Below, one piece after another: positions 56,968-64,000 of a stretch of 64,000 nucleotides of DNA. The translations under genes and the position numbers were made by a program. The DNA comes from Hydrangea macrophylla (taxonomy: Eukaryota > Streptophyta > Magnoliopsida > Cornales > Hydrangeaceae): positions 44,833,100 to 44,897,099 of the forward strand of contig CM066984.1 of assembly GCA_033977485.1 (NCBI GenBank). The letters run 5' to 3'. The notes under the pieces were generated by a model. That model saw nothing but the letters and a program-made list of their open reading frames with translations. It was not told the DNA's origin and did no database searches. Numbering within the stretch: position 1 is the first letter of the stretch; each line of letters starts with the position of its first letter.

Positions 56968-58606
56968 TAGTTGGTTTGGATCTATAGATGCCTTTTGGAA
57001 TACTAGTTTTGATTTGCATGTTGTTTTTAGAACTTTTTTTGAAACTGCATCGTCACAGATCTATTTCTGTAGTGTTTTTGCAGAAGAATACAAATCTGTG
57101 ATTGCATTGGATGCACGGTGAGTTCGATCGATCAAATTCATCTCGATCAATTGAAGCTCGTCTGTTCTCAAGTGATCGAACAAGGTTCGATTGATCGAGA
57201 CTGCTTCTCTATCCAGGTGTTCAGTTTACTATTTTAAAGTTTTTAAAATGTATACTTTAATTTTAATTATTCTGTAAAAAGTTTTCAAACCTTTTTGTGA
57301 AACTGAAAGTTTAATCGATTGAACTATATTTAATCGATCGAAGGTTCGATCGATCAAACCTGTGTCGATTGATCGAAGTGTGATAGAGAACTGAGATGCT
57401 ATTTTCAGTTCTAATTCAGCACATAAAGAGTTCATGTACTGTGTGAATCAATTAGGGGTTCCAATAGTTACATTTATTTATATATATACGAGGATATGCC
57501 TACACCCTTTTGTAGTAAGATTAATCTTCTATCTCCTATGGCACCGAGATGAAAGTTTTTATTTTGTATTTAGATGTTTAAGATTGGTGAATGCTGTATT
57601 TTTATTTTGGTTTGGATCTGAGGCATATGTAAAGGGCACTGCGACTTCAATCCTACGAAAAGGAAAGTCGCACCGGTTTCCCTAGGCTTTTATTCAATTG
57701 TTGTTATTTTTTTCTAGATAAATTGTAAGCTTCGAAGCATAGGACCAATGTATTAGAATTAGAAAATTCATGAAGATGGAGCAAGGAGCCGTTGTCCACG
57801 AAGATGGAGCTAGAAGTGATCAAACCAAGAAGGAGGTTCTATGGAGATAGAGCCATGGGAGATAGGGCATTGTCGAATGCCTTTATTTTCATTTTAGTGT
57901 TTTGTTTTGTGTGTTTGGTTTGTGATTGGCATTTTAAACATTGTTACTACTTGCATGCACTTAAAACAAGTTTTCTAAAATAAAATTCAAAAACCGTTTC
58001 AATGCATTAGTAAACATTAGATGTTTATGGGTAATGTGTAGAAATAACTTTTTTCTAAAAAGCAAAATCCTTATTTACTTAATCTAGTGGGAGAGGGTCT
58101 TAATAGAACACTCACAATCTTCCATTAATGGTTCACTGTAAGATGAGTAGTGCATTCTGTGTCACCTCGCCGAGGGTGATCATTCCATACGGATGGTACA
58201 CTACTCATTGGTTACTAGACGTGAACTTTCTATGGATAAGATCAATCAGACGTGTTAGAGAGTGACCACTACACGGAGGCACTACTTGAGGCGATTGTGA
58301 TTGGATCCTATTTAATGGTATACACTAGCTAAGCTATGGATAAGGGAACCCACACGGGACATTATTCAAAAACTTAGAGATCAAATAGGTTCTGGAGTCA
58401 TAACTTGTTTTGCAAGAGTTGCATAGCGGACAAGTCATGATTAATCGAAAGATCGAGTATTGACCACCACACGGAGGCTTTACTCTTTCATTTTGATAGT
58501 CTGGTGACTTTGTTTTAAAATAAGAGTCTTAAGGATTCTTTTATTTCAAACTATCAAATTCTGATATCCATATGTATTTTGTCTTTTAATTTTACAGTAA
58601 ATCATA
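56968..58606 (+). mobile_element. Leader of copia B2
   Basis: Collinear with the B1 leader. It carries palindromes at 57120-57200 and 57310-57385 and the small ORF at 57792-57983. Confidence 0.75.
57792..57983 (+). CDS. Small hydrophobic leader ORF, copia B2
   Basis: 63 codons; alignment with B1 favours the Met at 57804. Its FIFILVFCFVCLVCDWHF segment would span a membrane, and the tail HCYYLHALKTSFLK is nearly identical to B1. Function unknown; may be chance. Confidence 0.25.
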   Translation: MSTKMELEVIKPRRRFYGDRAMGDRALSNAFIFILVFCFVCLVCDWHFKHCYYLHALKTSFLK

Positions 58607-59559
58607 ATGTCTGGATCTGCATTTAGTCCACTTGCCAACATACTCACTTAGACCAAGTTAACTAGAAATAAGTATAGAGAATGGACCTTGACATTGTTTT
58701 AACTACAGAGGATCACATATATGTCAGCACCATCCCATGTCCCAAAGAACCCGCTGTAAATGCTACGGTTGCTGCTAGACGCGAGTTTGATAAGTGGAAG
58801 AAGTCGACTGGAATGGCTCATTGCTACATTCTGGCCTCAATGGCTGGTGTGCTGCAACACCAATTCCAGTCGAATAATTCTGCTAGTGACATTATCAAAT
58901 CCCTGAAAAAGATGTTTGGGGAGCATGGCAGGCCTGTCAAGCAGGTAGCTATGCAGAAGATAATGAGTACTAAGATGTTGGAAGGGACTCTAGTCAAAGA
59001 ACATGTTTTAAAAATGATTGATTATTTGAACGAGCTGGAGACCCTAGGTGCCAACATCGATGCACAAACCCAAGTTGATATGATCCTCAATACGTTGTCG
59101 CCGTCATTCGCTCAATTTAAACTAAATTATAATATGAATAAAATGGATTTCTCAATGAGTGAATTAGTGAGTTCCTTATTGGCAGCGGAAGGGGTGATTA
59201 AGCCTGGGGGCAATGTTCTGAACTTTGAGAAAAGTTCTTCCTCCTCCCGATCTAGGATGAAAGGTAAGAAAGGGAAGAAGAAGGCTGGCACTGGTGGTCC
59301 AAGTGTTGGACCGGTCCCTAAGATTGCAAAATCTAAGGGAAAAGGTAAGGGCAAAGGGAAGTTGGGTGGCCAAGGCAAAGGAATGTATTTCCAATGCGGT
59401 GAGAAGGGCCACTGGAAGTGGAACTGTCCAAAATTCTTAGCTACAAGAATTCAAGGTATGATTGAATCACAAGTGATTGAAGTAAGTTTTATTACAGATA
59501 CTTTAAACACTTGGTGCATTGATTCTGGTGCGACTAACCATACTTGTAATTCATTATAG
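58607..59559 (+). pseudogene. gag: gag and protease start of copia B2
   Basis: By comparison with B1 the true start is the ATG at 58607 (MSGSAFSPLANILT). A TAG follows at codon 15 and a short deletion near 58682 shifts the frame. The frame that is open from 58681 then covers nearly the whole gene: capsid domain (EFDKWKKSTGMAHCYILASM to LLAAEGVIKPGGNVLNFEKS), a Lys/Gly-rich basic tail, and a zinc knuckle FQCGEKGHWKWNC whose first Cys has become Tyr. It ends with the protease active site CIDSGATNH (about 59515-59541) before TAG at 59557. Gag builds the particle. Best preserved copia gag in the window, but not functional. Confidence 0.88.
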
Positions 59560-60538
59560 GGGTTCAGATCAACCAGGAGATGCAGTGATGGGGAGATCAT
59601 GCTTACTCTAGGTTCTAGCGCAACCGTATCTGTGATTGCTATAGGAGTGGTAGTTTTATAATTTGAAGACAATAAGACTTTAGTTTGATCTGATGTACTT
59701 TGTGTCGCTTTGATGAGATGTAATTTAATTTCTATTTTAAATTTATAGAATAAAAATTATTCTTTTCATTTTGGAACAGAAGTTGTTATTAAAAGAAATG
59801 GTTCTTTTATATGTTCTGGTGTTAAAACTAATGGCTTATATGTGATTACTCCCAATTTTTCTACAGATTCTTGCATGGAACTTAATAACTCAATGGTAAT
59901 TGTACAATCTGAAAGAATGGAACCTTCTACTAATCCAACAAAGCTTTGGCATATGAAGCTTGGGCATATCAATCTAAATAGGATTAGTAGACTAGTCAAA
60001 GAGGGGGTCTTAGGCAATTTGGTTCTCCAACCAACGAAAGTCTGTGAGTCTTGTTTAGAGGGTAAGATGACCAAAAGGCCTTTCCTGCAAAGTGCAATAG
60101 GACCAATGCATTGTTGGAATTAGTTCATACTGATGTGTGTGGACCAATTAATATTAGAGCATAGGATGGTTATGAGTACTTCATAATATATATTTACTGA
60201 TGACCACTCCGGGTATGGATATGTGTACCTGATGCAGCACAAGTCTGAAGCCTTTGAAAAGTTCAAAGAGTTTTGGGTTGAAGTGGAGAAGCAGTTAGGC
60301 ACACATATCAAGGCCATTCGATCTGATTGAGGTGGCGAGTACATCTCTAATGAGTTTATTGATCACCTAGTACAGAATGGGATTCTGTCACAGTTGACTG
60401 CACTTGGTACGCCTTAGCAAAACGGTGTAGCAGAGAGAAGCAATCGGACACTTTTAGACATAACTAGGTCGATGATGAGTTATTCCGAGTTGCCATTATT
60501 CCTTTGGGATTATGCTTTGGAAATCACTACATACATAC
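59560..60538 (+). pseudogene. Protease end and integrase of copia B2, truncated
   Basis: Broken frames give the protease C-terminus. The pre-integrase zinc region is at 59842-60119 (LWHMKLGHINLNRI, CESCLEGKMTKRPF). The integrase core follows with stops (HTDVCGPINI, then IRSD followed by TGA, then NGVAERSNRTLLDITRS with the Glu). The gene stops at 60538, where element E is inserted; RT and RNase H of B2 lie outside the window. Confidence 0.85.
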
Positions 60539-61836
60539 TGATCAGGAGAGAATAAATCCTAATTACACGCTTTAATTCACATTTGTTAGTACTTTTTATC
60601 CTATTTTTGTGTATTTTTACTTTATTTTCTATTTTTTGTCAGGATTTGGAGAAAAGTAAGGATTCCAGGCTAAATGGGGTGAAAAGGCAAAAAGAAAGAA
60701 GCTGAAACAGACACCTCGCGCGCACAGCAGGCTCGCGCATCAATAAGGAACATCGCTCGTGCGACCTCCCAATTACGCACTCGCACGACCTGTGTAAAAA
60801 CCAAAGTTGCGTATTTCAGTATACTGAAGATCCCCACATGAACAAAACTGCCCAATTACGTTTAGATTGTAAAATATAGCAGTTTTAGTGCGAATCGGTT
60901 TAGGAAAGCTTCCGAACTTGCTCCAAATCTATATATATCCTATTGTAAATCAATTTTGAGGTTAGACACCATATACACACCATATTATACAACAATATAC
61001 ACAGCCATTGAAGAGGGGAAAGCAAGGAGAAGAAGAAGAAGAAGACCAAGGATTTCCATGGCCTCCTCCATCAATCTCTTGCCAATCATCGCTTCTATGG
61101 CCAACTAAACCTAGATCTAGGGTTTCAATGAAACCCTAGCCAAGTAATAGGGTGTTATTTATATTTTTCTATTACTTTTATTATGTATGGATGATGATCA
61201 CATGTTTAGAGGATTTTAATAATAAAATCGTACTTCTATTGATTAAATCATTGCTTTCAAAATCTATTCATGTCTTAGATCTATTTGGGATGTGATGTGC
61301 TCAATGATCTATAATTGCTGTGCTTATATGGATTATTTACATGTAATGGTGCTTATTTGAATTGTGATATCCAGTACCCGAATAGTTCATGCCTAGGAAA
61401 GACGGACTGTGTTGCAACCCTAGTTTAGTGCAAGACAATTCGTGCTAACCGAAGATGAATTATGTTGCTGCTTGAATCGTAGTTATCTTCTTGACAGAGG
61501 AATTGGGCTTGTAGCTACAATTCCCCATTATCATCCAATATAATAAGCTAATTGAATGCATTAATATCCCTATTATGAAGCTAGTGGTTGATTTGCGATC
61601 CTAGGTTCCCTAAACATATTATAAAAACAATCTTTTAATTGCTTTCATAATTTAGATTTACTTTTATCGTTCTTGGTTTAAATAAAATGCAAATCAAACT
61701 ACCGTTTTCTTAATTAACTAGATTTAAGTTTTAAAATTAAAGTGCTTTTGTATTCAAATCTCTGTGGGTTCTACCTTTACTTCCACACTACAAATCCTTA
61801 GAAAGTAAAGAATACTTTTATATCTTGATTTTGACA
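60539..61836 (+). mobile_element. 5' LTR of Athila-like element E
   Basis: 1.30 kb, TGATCAGGAG...TTTTGACA. It interrupts the copia sequence exactly at CATAC (60534-60538), the expected left copy of a target duplication. TATATATA at about 60930 is a promoter candidate. A primer site follows. Confidence 0.8.
60929..60938 (+). promoter_or_regulatory. TATA-like box in LTR of E
   Basis: TCTATATATA, followed by a CT-poor leader; a plausible core promoter only. Confidence 0.4.
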
Positions 61837-61847
61837 AGATCAATTTT

Positions 61848-61865
61848 TAGCACCGTTGCCGGGGA
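61848..61865 (+). other. Primer binding site of element E
   Basis: TAGCACCGTTGCCGGGGA differs from the Athila-type site TGGCGCCGTTGCCGGGGA by two G-to-A changes. Confidence 0.75.
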
Positions 61866-62054
61866 TTGCAATTCACTACCTTTAGCTTTAAAATCTTAGT
61901 TTAGTTAATTTGTAAATATTAGATTAGTTTTTATTTTTCTTATTTTCCATTTTTGTTTTGAGTTTCTAATTTTTTCTTTTTGTTTTGTAGTTTCTTGAGT
62001 TATCAAATTCTAGCGTCTTGGAGAGGAAAAGTTTAGCACACCAAAGGAGCTTAC
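61866..62054 (+). mobile_element. Start of internal region of element E
   Basis: Non-coding leader. It is cut at 62054 by the LTR of element W. Confidence 0.6.
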
Positions 62055-62464
62055 TGTCATGCCCCGGCGTAGACAAAATATGGAAAAATTTTAAAATTTT
62101 CATCTTGGACCCTAAGGCGCGTGACTGGTTGCAGTGCCGAATTGTGCATGACCAAAAATAATAACTAAACGATATAATAATAGGATAACTCCATCATTTA
62201 CTTATTGGAATATAATATAAAAAGAAGTCAAAGTACCAAGCTAGTTAATACATCATTATAAATACATCAGAGTCTTATGGCTCTCGGTCTTACAAAACTA
62301 TTACAAAATATATGCTAAGTCTTCTGGTTATAATCAAAACATTTACAGAGGATAACTGCTAGTCTTCTCTCTAACTAACATAACCATAGCCATCTTCGGT
62401 GTACTCTTCCTCCACGTTCTCCGCTTGCGTAGCATCATAACCCGTGTACTCGTTACCTGGATAA

Positions 62465-62517
62465 GCTGGACATGGGAATGTCCAGCGACATGAACGTCGT
62501 CAGCTTATGAAAGCTGA
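62465..62517 (-). other. Covarying tandem hairpins, W LTR
   Basis: Hairpin 1 (62465-62486): GCTGGACAT pairs with ATGTCCAGC around a 4-base loop. Hairpin 2 (62500-62517): TCAGCTT pairs with AAGCTGA, followed by GTGA. Compared with D, a G-C pair in hairpin 1 became A-T, and hairpin 2 lost one base from each arm. Confidence 0.7.
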
Positions 62518-62802
62518 GTGAGTAAGCTAAATCAAATGGAACGTATATAGTAAAACACAGTAGGAATACATTTACTACCTTTCCACATACCTTTTAGGAT
62601 CTTTACGTTCTCACCGTCGAATTATAACTAGTAGCGTACCCGACTACGTATTCGATAGGAGTACAAACAATTCAGGAGACCTGTTTAGACATTCTTAATG
62701 CCACTACCATTCATTTCTAACATCCGACATCATTTACAAACCCAAAGTATCTCTTGCTAACCAAACCATCTTTCATCAACCACTTCATCTTTCATCAACC
62801 AC

Positions 62803-63405
62803 TTCGTCACAAAGAACCGAAGTGTTAAGGAGTGCAAGAACATCCATTTCGTCACGAAGAACCGAAAGGAGTCTTCACTCAAAGAATCACCGCTTCGTCA
62901 CGAAGAACCAAAAGCATTACAGAATACAAGACCATCCATTTTGTCACGAAGAACCGAAAGGAGTCTTTACTCAAAGAATCACCGCTTCGTCACGAAGAAC
63001 CGAAAGTGTTACGGAGTACAAGAACATCCCTTTCGTCACGAAGAATCGAAAGCATTACGGAGTACAAGAAAAACCATTTCGTCACGAAGAACCGAAAGGA
63101 GTCTTTACTCAAAGAATCACCGCTTCGTCACGAAGAACCGAAAGCGTTACGGAGTACAAGAACATCCATTTCGTCACGAAGAACCGAAAGGAGTCTTTAC
63201 TCAAAGAATCACCGCTTCGTCACGAAGAGCCAAAAGCGTTACGGAGTACAAGAACATCCATTTCGTCATGAAGAACCGAAAGGATTCTTTACTCAAAGAA
63301 TCACCGCTTCGTCACGAAGAACCGAAAGCGTTACTGAGTGCAAGAACGTCCATTTCGTCACGAAGAACCGAAAGGAGTCTTTACTCAAAGAATCACCGCT
63401 TCGTA
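62803..63405. repeat. Minisatellite, about 45-46 bp, 14 units, in W LTR
   Basis: Each unit contains the near-palindrome CTTCGTCACGAAG followed by AACCGAAAG. Units alternate between two types (GGAGTCTTTACTCAAAG and CGTTACGGAGTACAAG), giving a higher-order period of about 92 bp. Long open frames on the plus strand here are a by-product of a stop-free repeat. Confidence 0.92.
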
Positions 63406-64000
63406 ACACAACAACACATCCCTTTTTCTTACTATCCTGATCTCTGCTGCCCAGATTACCTATCCGACAATTATCCTTATCATAATCTACTTCTAACATA
63501 GTACAACCGACCCTTACATTTTCCCGACCGCGCATTCGTCACTCATTTCGGAATTTAGTTCATTAAAGGACTTCCGAATATACTTTCAAAGTTACGTTTA
63601 TACATCCGTCATCCTATTTTATGTCGTAATATACTTACAATGGAAACTTATCCAATCACTATCAACGCAATAATCGTGCCGTACAACATACTTATAGCTT
63701 GGGTATGAACTCTCTATGGTCATCACACTATATTCATAACAACGGAAACCTAGCGTATAGCTCGTGGATTTAATACCAATAATATATAGATGAAGCCCCT
63801 AAAATACTCATCTACTCGATAGCACTACCATAGCATAAGATATCCATAACCTCATAGGTACCGGTAAGCAAGCATCATTAATAAACACATCATACAAGTA
63901 GTTATACAATCTGCCAAGAATTAATTTTACTATGTCGACTGAATTGATATGATTTATTTGGGCAAGATAAATTGATTTGTATATCAAAATCAAAACTAGA

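Larger units (their letters stand above)
62055..64000 (-). mobile_element. LTR of element W, incomplete at window end
   Basis: Starts TGTCATGCCCCGGCG, like D and Z, and shows the same order of landmarks: hairpin pair (62465-62517), then a minisatellite (62803-63405). No LTR end is reached before 64000. By analogy with D and Z it is read on the minus strand. Confidence 0.75.

Noticed and set aside
62803..63405. CRISPR-like array of regularly spaced repeats
   Set aside because: The spacers are themselves repeated and the context is a plant LTR, so it is a minisatellite.
62822..63501. Three overlapping plus-strand open frames of 149-202 codons
   Set aside because: They arise from a stop-free 45-bp minisatellite in an LTR. 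All three frames are open at once and the predicted proteins are just repeats of the DNA unit.

Overview
The window is repeat-rich nuclear DNA of a flowering plant, most likely a eudicot. I found no intact host gene. Almost everything is transposable elements: Ty3/gypsy relatives with TGTCACGCCCC-type LTR ends and initiator-tRNA primer sites, a Tat-type gypsy element with an antisense gene, Ty1/copia elements, a CACTA DNA transposon, a Mutator-type foldback element and TA-flanked MITEs. Species cannot be told from the sequence.

The main result is a chain of nested insertions. I use these names: Y (gypsy fragment with gag), X (LTR element on the minus strand), Z (solo LTR), A (Tat-type gypsy), B1 (copia, minus strand), C (small non-autonomous LTR element, minus), K (CACTA transposon), D (12.5-kb non-autonomous gypsy-like element, minus). 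Y is cut at 5824 by X; X is cut by Z (target duplication CTTCC at 6110 and 53610); Z by A (ACTAA at 7008 and 52477); A by B1 (14720 to 50042, no duplication found); the 3' LTR of B1 by C (AGCAA at 15313 and 42172); the 5' LTR of C by K (AAT at 18565 and 41392); K by D (CATAA at 27628 and 40170). To the right, X is also entered by a second copia, B2 (55458), which is cut by an Athila-like element E (60539), which is cut by the LTR of element W (62055 to the window end).

Region by region: 1-3640 holds two MITEs and a 1-kb foldback element. 3641-5824 is the LTR end and gag of Y. 5825-7012 is X and Z. 7013-14719 is A (LTR, gag, protease, reverse transcriptase, two RNase H domains, integrase). 14720-18567 is B1 LTR and C. 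18568-27632 is K with a captured LRR fragment, coiled-coil exons and a copia relic. 27633-40169 is D. 40170-42171 completes K and C. 42172-50042 completes B1. 50043-52476 is the antisense gene and 3' LTR of A. 52477-55457 completes Z and X. 55458-64000 is B2, E and W.

D is the most intact element. Its two LTRs are about 4.45 kb each and similar, and its internal region has no pol genes at all: only gag and, upstream of gag, two unrecognised ORFs with acidic tails. It must rely on enzymes from another element. Other signals of interest are a pair of covarying hairpins in three LTR families, palindromic TTCGATCGATCGAA-type arrays shared by unrelated LTR families, a spliced-looking antisense gene in A, and a Tyr/Gln/Asn-rich ORF in C. 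The remaining coding regions are mostly broken by stops, frameshifts or lost catalytic residues.
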